Shown here piece after piece: positions 24,380-33,221 of a stretch of DNA of 64,000 bases. The DNA is taken from the NCBI RefSeq assembly GCF_047607445.1, contig NZ_JBLKRT010000012.1, positions 43,379 to 107,378 on the forward strand, read 5' to 3'. The translations under genes were made by a program, and so were the position numbers. The stretch's first letter is position 1; each line of letters opens with the position of its first letter. Below the pieces are notes generated by a model. That model was given only the letters and a program-made list of their open reading frames with translations, did not search any database and was not told the origin of the DNA. The DNA comes from Crystallibacter sulfonylureivorans_A. Lineage in GTDB: Bacteria > Actinomycetota > Actinomycetes > Actinomycetales > Micrococcaceae.

Positions 24380-26842
24380 ATGTCGGGAATGTTCCGCAAA
24401 TTGGTACCAGCATGGGTCGTTACCGCCTCAGCGATATTACTCGTGTCTGGTTCGGTCCTTCCGGCTCCTGCCGCCGCGTCCGCAGCGAACCGCCATCCCC
24501 ACCTTCCGAATGTCCAGGCGCGTCAAGCGCCATCCACGGAGGAAGGCGGCGACCGATTTATCGTCAAGTTCCGCGACACCGCTGAGGCCACGGCCACCGT
24601 GCGAGACGTCTATAGCGAAGCTGCTGCAGATGCCGACGTGGGAATTGAAGAACTGCGCACAACGGCAGACGGGGCCAGGGTCATCGAGTCCGATCGGGAA
24701 CTCACTGCCGCGGACGCCAATGAATTCGTCGACGCCTTGGCTAGCCACCCGGATGTCGAGTACGCGGAGCAGGATGTCCTGATGTACCCGGCGTACAGTC
24801 CCAACGATACGCACTACAAGCAACAATGGTCATTCGCTAACAGCAATGCCGGTCTGGCCCTCCCCGAAACGTGGCTCACCACAACCGGCGAGGGGTCCGT
24901 GGTTGCTGTGATCGACACTGGACTGACCCAACACAGCGATCTCGAAGCTAATATTTTGCCCGGCGCCGATCTGATCTCCGACCCCGATATATCGCGGGAC
25001 GGCGACGGGCGCGATCAGGATCCGATGGACAATGGCGACTGGTGCGACGAAATCGGTTCCGACTCTTCGTGGCACGGGACCCATGTGGCAGGCATCATCG
25101 CTGCCGTCGCAGGCAATGGTCGAGGAGTTGCGGGGGCGGCCCATGGTGCGAAAGTCGTTCCTGTCCGCGTGCTGGGCGCTTGCGGGGGCTGGATGTCTGA
25201 CATCGCAGACGCCGTCATCTGGGCGGCTGGCGGAGACGTTGAAGACACAATTCGCAATCCGAATCCCGCCGACGTTATCAATATGAGCCTTGGCGGCGGC
25301 GATGCTTGCAGCCCCAGCATGCAGCACGCCATCGATTTTGCGGTTGGTGAGGGAAGCACTGTTGTAGTCGCGGCCGGCAACGAAGCCAAGCCCGCCGAAA
25401 ACTCCTCCCCTGCCAACTGCAGCAACGTCATTACCGTAGCCGCCTCTGGTCCGACCGGCGACCGCGCCCACTATTCCAACTACGGAGCCGCCGTCGACGT
25501 AACGGCTCCGGGTGGAGACATGCGGTTTCGCACCGGCGGCATCCTATCAACTGTGGACACCGGCACTACGATCCCCGTGGGAGAGGGATACGCCAGCATG
25601 CAGGGCACCTCGATGGCTGCACCGCACGTGGCCAGTGTTGCCGCCCTGCTGAAGTCAGCCGACCCATTCCTATCCCCCGCACAGATCGAGGCTGTCATCA
25701 AGAACTCGGCGCGTCCAATCGCCGACTGCTCTCGCGGCTGCGGCACGGGACTCGTGAGTGCACTGGCGGCCGTCGATTCCCTTCTGCCAAAGCTAATCAC
25801 CAGCACTCCCGTCATCGTCGGAACAGGCGCGATCGGCAGCACACTCTCCGTCAACGCAGGCGCGTGGTCCCCCCAACCCGTTCTATTCTCCTACCAGTGG
25901 CTCCGCGACGGATCTTCCATTACTGGGGCAACAGGCCCTACCTACCGGCTGACCTCAGCCGACACCGGTTCAAAAGTTTCAGTCCTCGTGACCGGCACTA
26001 AGAGCGGTTACGCGACCAGTGTCCGCCGCTCTGCGGCCATTTCAGCAGGCGTTCTAGCCACCGCTACTCCGATGATCACTGGTAACGCCAAGGTCGGCCA
26101 CCTGCTCAAGGCGACAAGCGGGCCTTGGACGCCTGGCGTCACTCTGACGTACCAGTGGCTGCGCAACGGCTCCCCCATCCATAGGGCCACCGACACTACA
26201 TACGTACTGACTGCGATCGATGTCGGCAAGTCCATCAAGCTCCGGATGACCGGAGCGAAAAGCGGATACGCCACCGCCGCCCGTGAATCTGCCGCCGTTA
26301 GAGTCGCAGCCGGCACGATGGCCACCGCCACCCCTGAGATTGCAGGTACCCCCAAAGTCGGAAAGAAGCTCACGGCGACGGCGGGAACCTGGACTTCCGG
26401 CACCAAACTGAAGTACCAGTGGTACCGCTCCGGAAAAGCCATCAAGGGCGCCACATCCAGAACCTACAAGCTCGTCGCCGCCGACCGCGCCGACCGGATC
26501 ACCGTGAAGGTCACCGGGTCCAAGGCCGGATACGCCTCCGCAGCAAAAACCTCGGCGAAGACAGGCAAAGTCGCCGCCGGCACCCTGACGTCTGCAAAAC
26601 CGAAGATTTACGGGACAGCTAAAGTCGGAAAGAAGCTGACAGCAAAGGCCGGCACTTGGACATCCGGCACCAAACTGAAGTACCAGTGGTACCGCTCCGG
26701 AAAAGCCATCAAGGGCGCGAAATTTAAGACCTACAAGCTCGTCTCGATCGACCGCGGTGATCGGATCAGCGTGAAGATAACCGGCACGAAGTCCGGCTAC
26801 ACCACCGCCACGAGAATCTCCTCCAAAACGCGGAAAATCTGA
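24380..26842 (+). CDS. Secreted subtilisin-like S8 protease with four C-terminal Ig-like repeats
   Basis: 820 residues from ATG 24380, set by GAGGA five bases upstream. Order: signal peptide (FRKLVPAWVVTASAILLVSG...AAASA), an I9-type propeptide (RFIVKFRDTAEATA to VEYAEQDVLMYP), and the peptidase domain with Asp in VVAVIDTGLTQHSDL, His in SWHGTHVAGIIAAVAG, Asn in VVVAAGNEA and Ser in QGTSMAAPHVASVAALL; all catalytic residues are intact. Then come four ~89-residue repeats with YQWLR/YQWYRSGK cores (about residue 475 to the end). The last two are close copies at DNA level (offset 267 bp). It is probably an extracellular, wall- or polymer-bound protease. Confidence 0.93.
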   Translation: MSGMFRKLVPAWVVTASAILLVSGSVLPAPAAASAANRHPHLPNVQARQAPSTEEGGDRFIVKFRDTAEATATVRDVYSEAAADADVGIEELRTTADGARVIESDRELTAADANEFVDALASHPDVEYAEQDVLMYPAYSPNDTHYKQQWSFANSNAGLALPETWLTTTGEGSVVAVIDTGLTQHSDLEANILPGADLISDPDISRDGDGRDQDPMDNGDWCDEIGSDSSWHGTHVAGIIAAVAGNGRGVAGAAHGAKVVPVRVLGACGGWMSDIADAVIWAAGGDVEDTIRNPNPADVINMSLGGGDACSPSMQHAIDFAVGEGSTVVVAAGNEAKPAENSSPANCSNVITVAASGPTGDRAHYSNYGAAVDVTAPGGDMRFRTGGILSTVDTGTTIPVGEGYASMQGTSMAAPHVASVAALLKSADPFLSPAQIEAVIKNSARPIADCSRGCGTGLVSALAAVDSLLPKLITSTPVIVGTGAIGSTLSVNAGAWSPQPVLFSYQWLRDGSSITGATGPTYRLTSADTGSKVSVLVTGTKSGYATSVRRSAAISAGVLATATPMITGNAKVGHLLKATSGPWTPGVTLTYQWLRNGSPIHRATDTTYVLTAIDVGKSIKLRMTGAKSGYATAARESAAVRVAAGTMATATPEIAGTPKVGKKLTATAGTWTSGTKLKYQWYRSGKAIKGATSRTYKLVAADRADRITVKVTGSKAGYASAAKTSAKTGKVAAGTLTSAKPKIYGTAKVGKKLTAKAGTWTSGTKLKYQWYRSGKAIKGAKFKTYKLVSIDRGDRISVKITGTKSGYTTATRISSKTRKI
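26354..26835 (+). repeat. Tandem near-identical Ig-like repeat units in the S8 protease gene
   Basis: AAAGTCGGAAAGAAGCT begins similar stretches at 26354 and 26621, 267 bp (89 codons) apart, including the segment for GTKLKYQWYRSGKAIKGA with almost no base changes. Recent in-frame duplication is likely. Confidence 0.8.
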
Positions 26843-27010
26843 CGACAGACGACCCTCGGCGCAGTGGCCACTCCGACCTTCCGGTACCTCGACCACAGCT
26901 AGAGCGATGAAGCCCGCGGTGAATACATCTGAGTATCTCGGACCAGCAATTGTGAATCTGACCGCTGTTATCGGCCTATTGACCGGCTTTTTGCCGCGGA
27001 GGACAATTCA

Positions 27011-27026
27011 AAGAGGGGTGCCTCTT
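27011..27026. other. Short hairpin before the DUF1326 gene
   Basis: AAGAGG-GGTG-CCTCTT lies just upstream of the ribosome site GGGAG of the DUF1326 gene and could affect its translation. Confidence 0.4.
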
Positions 27027-27040
27027 GAAGGGAGCCTCGA

Positions 27041-27646
27041 ATGTCCTGGCACATCGAAGGTACATACTTCGAAAACTGCAATTGCGACATGATCTGCCCA
27101 TGTTCGACCTCGGGCATGATTGCGCCAGCGGATAATGAACGATGCAAGGTCGCACTAGCCTTCCACGTCGAAACAGGGGAAGTTGACCACGTCGACGTCT
27201 CCGACCTCACCGTCTGCATCGTGGCCGACACTCCGCCTGTGATGAGCGACGGGGGCTGGAAGGTTGGCGTGCTGATGGACGCCTCCGCCTCCGCAGACCA
27301 GGCCCAGGCTCTCGGCGCTGTCTTCAGCGGACAGATCGGCGGACCCATGGCTGGCGCGGCTCCGCTAATTGGCGAGATGGTCGGCATGGAGCAAGTCGAT
27401 ATGAACTACTCCGACGACGGACGTCGGCACCAGGTCCGGGCTGGCGGCGGGGTAGACATCGCCGTCGAGGACTTCGTTTCGCGTTTCGACCCGACCGAGC
27501 AGGGCGTGAAGGTCAGCGGGGTGGGCTTCCCATCCGATCCGCTGGCTGCCGGCACGGCAACCGCCTCACGCGTCGACGTATTCGGGATGACCTGGGACAA
27601 CGCGGGCAAGAGCTCCTTCTCAGCCCCGTTTGCCTGGTCAGCCTAG
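27041..27646 (+). CDS. DUF1326 family protein
   Basis: 201 residues, soluble. The N-terminus carries the family signature YFENCNCDMICPCSTSG, four Cys within 13 residues plus a later ERCKVALAFHVE; this is a plausible metal or cofactor site. The rest is a beta-rich AOC-like barrel (DVSDLTVCIVAD, GGWKVGVLMDASA). The family is uncharacterised; it is typically next to DUF2182, as it is here, with only one base between stop and next start. I infer that the two proteins act together, perhaps in metal handling; nothing here proves it. Confidence 0.9.
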   Translation: MSWHIEGTYFENCNCDMICPCSTSGMIAPADNERCKVALAFHVETGEVDHVDVSDLTVCIVADTPPVMSDGGWKVGVLMDASASADQAQALGAVFSGQIGGPMAGAAPLIGEMVGMEQVDMNYSDDGRRHQVRAGGGVDIAVEDFVSRFDPTEQGVKVSGVGFPSDPLAAGTATASRVDVFGMTWDNAGKSSFSAPFAWSA

Positions 27647-27647
27647 G

Positions 27648-28421
27648 ATGCAACGCCGCGTCGTTCCTGCTGTACGCTTCCGTCCGGGTCTGCTCGCCCT
27701 TATAGGCTGCGCCCTGCTGGCCTGGTACCTCACGGTGCAACTGGCCGCCGGGATGCCGCCGGGCCCCGGCGCCATGGGGCTGGGGCTGGCCGGTTTCCTA
27801 GCCGGCTGGGCGCTAATGATGACCGCGATGATGCTGCCGTCTCTGGCCCCGCTGCTGTCGGCGTACCTGCGGTCCATCCGCGCCGAGCACAACAGCCGAA
27901 CCCGGGCCGCGCGGACTACCGCACTGGTGGCCGGATACCTGCTCACCTGGACCGGTTTCGGCATCCTGGCCTATGCCGCGTCGGTACTCGGCGCCCGGCT
28001 GGCCGCCGATGCCCCGATCGCCGCCGCCTGGGTCGGAGCCGGGCTGCTGGCGGCCGCGGGCATCTACCAGCTGACGCCGCTGAAGAATTTTTGCCTCCGA
28101 CACTGCCGCTCGCCAATGGCCTTCCTGCTGCACGCTTCCAGCTACCGAGGTGCCTTCCGCGACCTTCGCGTGGGCCTGTACCACGGCCTGTACTGCGTGG
28201 GCTGCTGCTGGGGGCTGATGCTGGTTCTCATCACTGTAGGCGTCATGAATCTGGCCTGGATGGCCGCCATTGCTGCCGCCGTCCTGCTGGAAAAGACCTG
28301 GCGGCACGGAATCGCGTTCAGTCACGCGATCGGCGTCGCACTGATTGTCTTCGCCTGCTTCGTGCCGGCCAACCCCTGGCTACTGCCCGGGCTGTATATG
28401 GCCCCGGGCATGATGATGTAG
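27648..28421 (+). CDS. DUF2182 family integral membrane protein
   Basis: 257 residues from ATG 27648, one base after the DUF1326 stop, so translation is coupled. About six hydrophobic segments. The family signature MMTAMMLPSLAPLL is seen near residue 60, together with YQLTPLKNFCLRHCRSP and HGLYCVGCCWGLM, which put His and Cys residues near or in the membrane. These conserved Met/Cys/His residues suggest metal binding. The family has no agreed function. Partner: DUF1326. Confidence 0.9.
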   Translation: MQRRVVPAVRFRPGLLALIGCALLAWYLTVQLAAGMPPGPGAMGLGLAGFLAGWALMMTAMMLPSLAPLLSAYLRSIRAEHNSRTRAARTTALVAGYLLTWTGFGILAYAASVLGARLAADAPIAAAWVGAGLLAAAGIYQLTPLKNFCLRHCRSPMAFLLHASSYRGAFRDLRVGLYHGLYCVGCCWGLMLVLITVGVMNLAWMAAIAAAVLLEKTWRHGIAFSHAIGVALIVFACFVPANPWLLPGLYMAPGMMM

Positions 28422-28499
28422 CCTGACTCACCCCAGCGCCCGGCGTGGGTCCTCGACGACGCTCTGCGGCACCGTTGCTGCCAACACCGTGACCGCCTG

Positions 28500-28602
28500 C
28501 CGTCGTCCAGCTATGCGCATACGGCCACGAAGAACCCAGAAGAGTGCTTCGCGAGCCAGGGAGCAGCTATCAACGCTGGCTACCGGCCCTCTAAGCGCTA
28601 GT
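28500..28602 (+). pseudogene. Remnant of a sunset-domain gene (3' end only)
   Basis: The frame ending at 28602 reads TKNPEECFASQGAAINAGYR then PSKR and stop, close to the last 25 residues of the intact gene at 21223-22140. Upstream similarity ends quickly (SSYAHTA), and no start exists. The terminator is conserved too. So a second copy of the gene once lay here and lost its 5' part. Confidence 0.85.
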
Positions 28603-28627
28603 CCGTACTTAACGACGCAGTTTTACC

Positions 28628-28670
28628 GGCTGGCCCCGGGCCAACCGATCAGGTTGCCCCGGGGCCAGCT
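28628..28670 (+). terminator. Terminator copy after the sunset-domain remnant
   Basis: GGCTGGCCCCGGGCCAACC and GGTTGCCCCGGGGCCAGCT pair over 19 bp with two mismatches. It is a diverged copy of the hairpin at 22171-22210. Confidence 0.8.
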
Positions 28671-28937
28671 TGGTCCCAGATTGTATCGATCCCCGCTCTG
28701 CAAGCGTCCATGATTCCGGCCTACTGCTGACGCTTGCGCATGATCTGGGCGGCCGGTCCCGGCCGGGGCGCAATTAGCAGTCGAGCGCAGGTGATGGTGG
28801 TCAAGAATCTAGTCGGGGCTGTGCACGAGGATGCTGGCCCAGTCATTCGACACTCGCGTTCGATAGAGTGGGTCGTTCCAAGTCCCCCGTCCCCTCGCAG
28901 GAGCAAGCCCATCTCTGCAGTTGCAACACCTCGGACC

Positions 28938-31001
28938 GTGTCCTTAGCGACGAAGCCCGGAACAAAGATCCGTCTGGACATCCAAGGGCTCCGGGCGATA
29001 GCCGTAGCTTTAGTCGTCATCTACCATCTGTGGCCAGAACGATTGACCGGCGGATTCGTCGGAGTGGACGTCTTCTTCGTCATTTCAGGCTTCTTGATCA
29101 CGTCCCACCTGATCAAGCGGCCGCCGACGAACTGGCACGATCTGAACGCATTTTGGGCGCGCAGGATACTCCGTCTCCTGCCTGCAGCATTTGTCGTATT
29201 AGCCGCGACGGCTGTCGCTTCCCGGCTGGTGGCTCCGCCCACGCAGTGGGGTGCGATAGCCAAGGAGATCATCTCCTCGGCGCTGTATGTGCAGAACTGG
29301 GTGTTAGCCGGTAGCTCGGTGGACTATTTGGCGGCTGACAATGCTCCCACGCCCACTCAGCATTTTTGGTCCTTGTCTGTCGAGGAGCAGTTCTACCTCT
29401 TTTGGCCGGTCCTCGTATTCGGGGTGTTCTGGTTTGCGGGCAAATGGAGGCTCAAAGCACGGCGCCTGCTCGTCGGCGCTGTAGCCGCCGTCGTCGCACT
29501 CTCTTTGATGATCTCCATCGCTGCCACCGCTTCTGAGCCCGGAAGTGCTTATTTCATTACACCAACGCGAATGTGGGAACTGGGAGTAGGCGGTCTCGTC
29601 GCTCTTTCTGCGCCCGCCTTGGCACAGCGCACCCCTGACGCTGTGCGAGCAGCCCTAGCATGGATTGGGATTGCGGCAATCGTCAGTGCGGGCGCGCTCT
29701 ACACGGGGGCAGTGCCATTCCCGGGGTATACAGCGCTGCTGCCGGTAATGGGCACCGCCCTGGTGATCTTCGCAAGCGCCGAGGGCAAGCTCTCCCCTAC
29801 TGCTGTGATGCGGATCCGGCCCGTCCAGTGGCTCGGGGCGGTTTCCTACTCGGTTTACCTCTGGCATTGGCCCTTGATTGTCCTTCTGCCGTACGCCAGT
29901 GGCGGAGACCTGGGCTGGTTGGACAAATCGCTGATCTTGGCTGCCACGCTGGTCTTGGCGGGGCTCAGCAAGACCTTCATTGAGGACCGCTTCCGGTTCC
30001 CGTCCAGCCAGAAGGGATGGGCGTCCACCTATCGATTTGCGGCGGCGGGCATGGTGTTGCTCACCGCGGTGGGCGGGGCGCAGTTGGTGGAGACTAACCA
30101 CCGCACATCCCAAGGTCAGCAGCAGCTCGCGGCCATGGTGAGCGATGGGGATCCCTGCTTCGGCGCCGCCGCCCTCGCCAAGGGCTTTGACGAATGCGTT
30201 CCGGACCCTCAGTCGCCAATAGTCCCGGAGCCTGCGCTGGCCAAGGAGGACAAGTCGGACGCCTATGCGGACGGCTGCTGGTCGAACGAACCCTTTTCGG
30301 ACCGCCCCGTATGCAAGTACGGCGATGGGCCGACCAAGGTGGCGCTCGTCGGAAACTCGCATGCTGGGCATTGGCTTCCCGCACTGCAGGTACTGGCCGA
30401 ACGGAATGACTGGACGATCTCCACATACCTGGTCTCGATGTGCAATCCGACGTCGGTACCGCTGCAATTCGACACCGAGGAAAAGACAGCCAATTGCAGC
30501 GCCTATGGCGAGTGGGTGATGGACGAGACGTCCAGAGATGCGTTCGACCTAATCATCACGTCGGAACGTCAGTCGGTTCCGGTCCAGGGACAGTCTTGGG
30601 ATGGCACCGAAGAACCAGCAACTGACGGCTACCGGGACTACTTGTCCCGTTGGGCGGACAGCGGCGCCAACGTCCTGGTCATCAAGGATCCGCCCTACCC
30701 GGGCAATACTGTCGATTCAATTCCGGACTGCCTCGCGGAGAACCCAGGCAGCCCCCAAGAATGCGGGGGCACACCAGAAGCGTGGCATTGGATGGACCCG
30801 GTCACCACAACAGCCCGGGAACTGGACCACTCGAGGATCCATACCGTGAACATGGACCGGTACTTCTGCGCCGACGGTTCGTGCCCTGCCGTGGTCGGCT
30901 CAGTTGTCACTTACTTCGATGCCTCCCACATCACGGCCACCTACGCCCAAACCCTGGCCCCCTACCTGGAACAACCTATCCTCAAGGCTTTGGGCCACTG
31001 A
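28938..31001 (+). CDS. OafA-type membrane acyltransferase fused to an SGNH domain
   Basis: 687 residues from GTG 28938; an earlier ATG at 28794 is possible. The N-terminal half is an acyltransferase-3 domain with about ten membrane segments: RLDIQGLRAIAVALVVIYHL with the conserved R and H, VDVFFVISGFLI, SLSVEEQFYLFWPVL. The C-terminal ~270 residues are an SGNH domain with nucleophile block GNSHAGHWLPAL and DASHITATYAQTLAPYL holding the Asp and His. Proteins of this build O-acetylate surface polysaccharides; acyl-CoA is used inside and the sugar is modified outside. The polymer is unknown, but wall-polymer genes lie in the same window. Confidence 0.93.
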   Translation: MSLATKPGTKIRLDIQGLRAIAVALVVIYHLWPERLTGGFVGVDVFFVISGFLITSHLIKRPPTNWHDLNAFWARRILRLLPAAFVVLAATAVASRLVAPPTQWGAIAKEIISSALYVQNWVLAGSSVDYLAADNAPTPTQHFWSLSVEEQFYLFWPVLVFGVFWFAGKWRLKARRLLVGAVAAVVALSLMISIAATASEPGSAYFITPTRMWELGVGGLVALSAPALAQRTPDAVRAALAWIGIAAIVSAGALYTGAVPFPGYTALLPVMGTALVIFASAEGKLSPTAVMRIRPVQWLGAVSYSVYLWHWPLIVLLPYASGGDLGWLDKSLILAATLVLAGLSKTFIEDRFRFPSSQKGWASTYRFAAAGMVLLTAVGGAQLVETNHRTSQGQQQLAAMVSDGDPCFGAAALAKGFDECVPDPQSPIVPEPALAKEDKSDAYADGCWSNEPFSDRPVCKYGDGPTKVALVGNSHAGHWLPALQVLAERNDWTISTYLVSMCNPTSVPLQFDTEEKTANCSAYGEWVMDETSRDAFDLIITSERQSVPVQGQSWDGTEEPATDGYRDYLSRWADSGANVLVIKDPPYPGNTVDSIPDCLAENPGSPQECGGTPEAWHWMDPVTTTARELDHSRIHTVNMDRYFCADGSCPAVVGSVVTYFDASHITATYAQTLAPYLEQPILKALGH

Positions 31002-31027
31002 CCAGCTACTGACGTCTAGATCAAACA

Positions 31028-31067
31028 GAACCGGCCGGTGACCGAGCAGCCACTCACCGGCTGGTTC
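31028..31067 (+). terminator. Hairpin after the acyltransferase gene
   Basis: GAACCGGCCGGTGA and TCACCGGCTGGTTC form a 14-bp stem with one mismatch, 27 bases after the stop. Confidence 0.75.
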
Positions 31068-31145
31068 CGTGGTTGCAGCGCGCCACAGGCGTCCGGTTCG
31101 CGTACACGCGAGCATTTGCGTTCGGACATGCGGCAAAAGCGGAAC

Positions 31146-31175
31146 GCCCCGCAGCTGCTTGAGCAGCTGCGGGGC
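31146..31175. terminator. Perfect hairpin between the acyltransferase gene and gnd
   Basis: GCCCCGCAGCTGC-TTGA-GCAGCTGCGGGGC is a perfect 13-bp stem. It can serve the minus-strand gnd transcript as terminator, with the dispersed repeats lying between it and gnd. Confidence 0.7.
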
Positions 31176-31190
31176 ATTCGCGCGTCAGGG

Positions 31191-31284
31191 ATCTCCACGC
31201 GGTTGCTGAGCAACCTTGGTCGATCACCGGTGGGGCAACCATGGGTCGATCACCGGCAAGGGGGCAAGCTTGGTCGATCACCGG
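31191..31284. repeat. Dispersed hairpin repeat, locus B (three copies)
   Basis: The first copy (31191-31230) reads ATCTCCACGCG-GTTGC-TGA-GCAACC-TTGGTCGATCACCGG, where the stem GGTTGC/GCAACC differs from locus A although both flanks match it. Two further right-flank cores follow (31244-31256, 31271-31284) with CAAGGGGGCAAGC-like spacers. Confidence 0.88.
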
Positions 31285-31314
31285 CAAGGGACAACCTTGG
31301 TTGGTTTCTCCTAC

Positions 31315-32751
31315 TTAGTGGGTGTCGACGGCTTCTACTTCGGACTTGTCGCCGCTCCAGAGGGTGTGGAAGGTTCCTTCGGCGTCGGTGCGACCGTAGG
31401 TATGCGCGCCGAACAGGTCGCGGAGGCCCTGGGTCAGTGCGGCGGGCAAGCGCTTGCGGCGCAGTCCGTCGTAGTAGGCCAGCGAGGAGGAGAAGACTGG
31501 CACAGGGATGCCCAACTGCACGGCGGTGGCCACCACGCGGCGCCAGGCCGGGACAGCGGCACCGATGGCTTCGGCGAAGGCCGGGGCGAAGAGCAGGTTC
31601 TCCGGCTTGTAGTCGCCGGCGTAGGCCTTCATGATGTCGTCCAGCAGCTCGGCGCGGATGATGCAGCCGGCGCGCCAGAGCGAGGCGATTTCGTCCAACT
31701 TCAGCTCCCAGCCGTACTCGCCGGCCGCGGAACCGAGCATGTCGATGCCCTGGGCGTAGCTGACCAGCTTCGAGGCGAAGAGCGCCTGGCGGACGTCTTC
31801 GACGAAGCTCTGCGGCACGGTGACGTCCTCTTCGTGACCGGTCAGGACGTCCTGGGCGATGGCCCGCTGGCCACGCTGCGAAGACAGTCCGCGGGCGAAG
31901 ACGGATTCGGCGATGCCGGACACCGGCGAGCCGAGCTCCAGCGCCGAGACGACGGTCCAGCGGCCGGTGCCCTTCTGGCCGGCCGAGTCCACGACGACGT
32001 CGACGAAGGGCTTGCCGGTCTTGGCATCTGTGTGGGCCAAGACCTCTGCGGTGATTTCAATCAGGAAGGACGAGAGTTCAGTCTTGTTCCAGGCGGTGAA
32101 GATTTCGGCCTGCTGCTGCGGCTCCAGGCCGGCGCCGGTGCGGAGCAGGTCGTAGGCCTCGCCGATGACCTGCATGTCCGCGTATTCGATGCCGTTGTGC
32201 ACCATCTTCACAAAGTGGCCCGCGCCGTCAGTGCTGATCCAGCGGCAGCAGGGCTCGCCGTCGTACTTGGCGGAGATTTTTTCCAGCATGGGGCCGAGCG
32301 AGTCATAGGACTGGCGGGAGCCGCCGGGCATGATGGACGGGCCGAGCAGCGCGCCCTCCTCGCCGCCGGAGACGCCGATGCCCACGAAGTGCAGGCCCTT
32401 CTCGGCCAGCGAAGCTTCGCGGCGCCGGGTGTCCTCGTAGTGCGAGTTGCCGGCATCGATGACGATGTCGCCTTCTTCGAGCAGCGGGACCAACTGCTCG
32501 ATCACCGAATCCACCGGCTTGCCGGCCTTGACCATGATGAGCACGCGCCGCGGCTTCTGCAGGTTGTCCACCAGTTCCTGCAGCGATTCGGTGCGGATGA
32601 ACTCGCCCTCGTCGCCGTGCGCCTGCAGCAGCGCGTCCGTCTTTGCCACCGAGCGGTTGTGCAGGGCGACCGTGTAGCCGTTGCGGGCAAAGTTCCGTGC
32701 CAGGTTGGCACCCATGACGGCCAGACCTGTCACACCGATGTGTGCGCTCAT
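31315..32751 (-). CDS. gndA: 6-Phosphogluconate dehydrogenase (decarboxylating)
   Basis: 478 residues, the long form of the enzyme, which makes ribulose-5-phosphate, CO2 and NADPH in the pentose phosphate pathway. Seen: IGVTGLAVMGANLARN (dinucleotide site) with HNRSVAKTD after beta-2, as in NADP-preferring forms; GVSGGEEGALLGPSIMPGGS (substrate site); HFVKMVHNGIEYADMQ with the catalytic Lys; and C-terminal FGAHTYGRTDAEGTFHTLW. GGAGA precedes the ATG. Monocistronic. Confidence 0.97.
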   Translation of the reverse strand: MSAHIGVTGLAVMGANLARNFARNGYTVALHNRSVAKTDALLQAHGDEGEFIRTESLQELVDNLQKPRRVLIMVKAGKPVDSVIEQLVPLLEEGDIVIDAGNSHYEDTRRREASLAEKGLHFVGIGVSGGEEGALLGPSIMPGGSRQSYDSLGPMLEKISAKYDGEPCCRWISTDGAGHFVKMVHNGIEYADMQVIGEAYDLLRTGAGLEPQQQAEIFTAWNKTELSSFLIEITAEVLAHTDAKTGKPFVDVVVDSAGQKGTGRWTVVSALELGSPVSGIAESVFARGLSSQRGQRAIAQDVLTGHEEDVTVPQSFVEDVRQALFASKLVSYAQGIDMLGSAAGEYGWELKLDEIASLWRAGCIIRAELLDDIMKAYAGDYKPENLLFAPAFAEAIGAAVPAWRRVVATAVQLGIPVPVFSSSLAYYDGLRRKRLPAALTQGLRDLFGAHTYGRTDAEGTFHTLWSGDKSEVEAVDTH

Positions 32752-32879
32752 TGAATCTCCATGTGTGGGCGGTCCCCGCGGGCAGGGACGTCAGCGAACA
32801 GCCCGAGCGGGCCGAGGTTCCTCAACAAGCCTAGTCGTGACCGGCGGCACCGGCTAAGTGGCGGAGCGTTACCTTCGGC

Positions 32880-33221
32880 TCATTCGCCCGCTGGCATGGA
32901 TGGGCGGAAGCGCAGCCAGGCGTCAATGGCATCATCACTGGCAGCATCCTCGACGGGAGATCCTGGGCCGGCAACCGCGCCGGCACTGCCCTCGGCCGCT
33001 TCGCCGTCGAGCGCTACGACCACAGCAGCCGCTGGATTGAAGGCATTGTGATGGGCTAACGCGGGCAGGGCGCTGTCCTCCATTAGATCCCGCCGCGTCA
33101 TCTGCCCGGGATCCTGCACCGACCACGGCCAGCGGCGTGTGCCGCAATACGCACAGCGCCTGGACGTGACAGCGCGCGTGTGGATGAAGGTGTGGCCTGC
33201 TCCGCGACAGAATCTATCCAT
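32880..33221 (-). CDS. Small hypothetical protein with a CxxC motif (113 aa)
   Basis: Not recognised. The first 60 residues look protein-like: AGHTFIHTRAVTSRRCAYCG, then RRWPW, a possible half zinc site; the rest is Ala/Gly/Asp-rich with low complexity. GGGGGG lies five bases before the ATG and could be the ribosome site. The opposite-strand frames are less convincing. It stands alone between gnd and a gene-poor stretch, so it may be a recent import or a decaying gene. Confidence 0.45.
   Translation of the reverse strand: MDRFCRGAGHTFIHTRAVTSRRCAYCGTRRWPWSVQDPGQMTRRDLMEDSALPALAHHNAFNPAAAVVVALDGEAAEGSAGAVAGPGSPVEDAASDDAIDAWLRFRPSMPAGE

Noticed and set aside
31216..32754. 512-residue frame opposite gnd
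   Set aside because: Antisense to 6-phosphogluconate dehydrogenase, which has all expected motifs.
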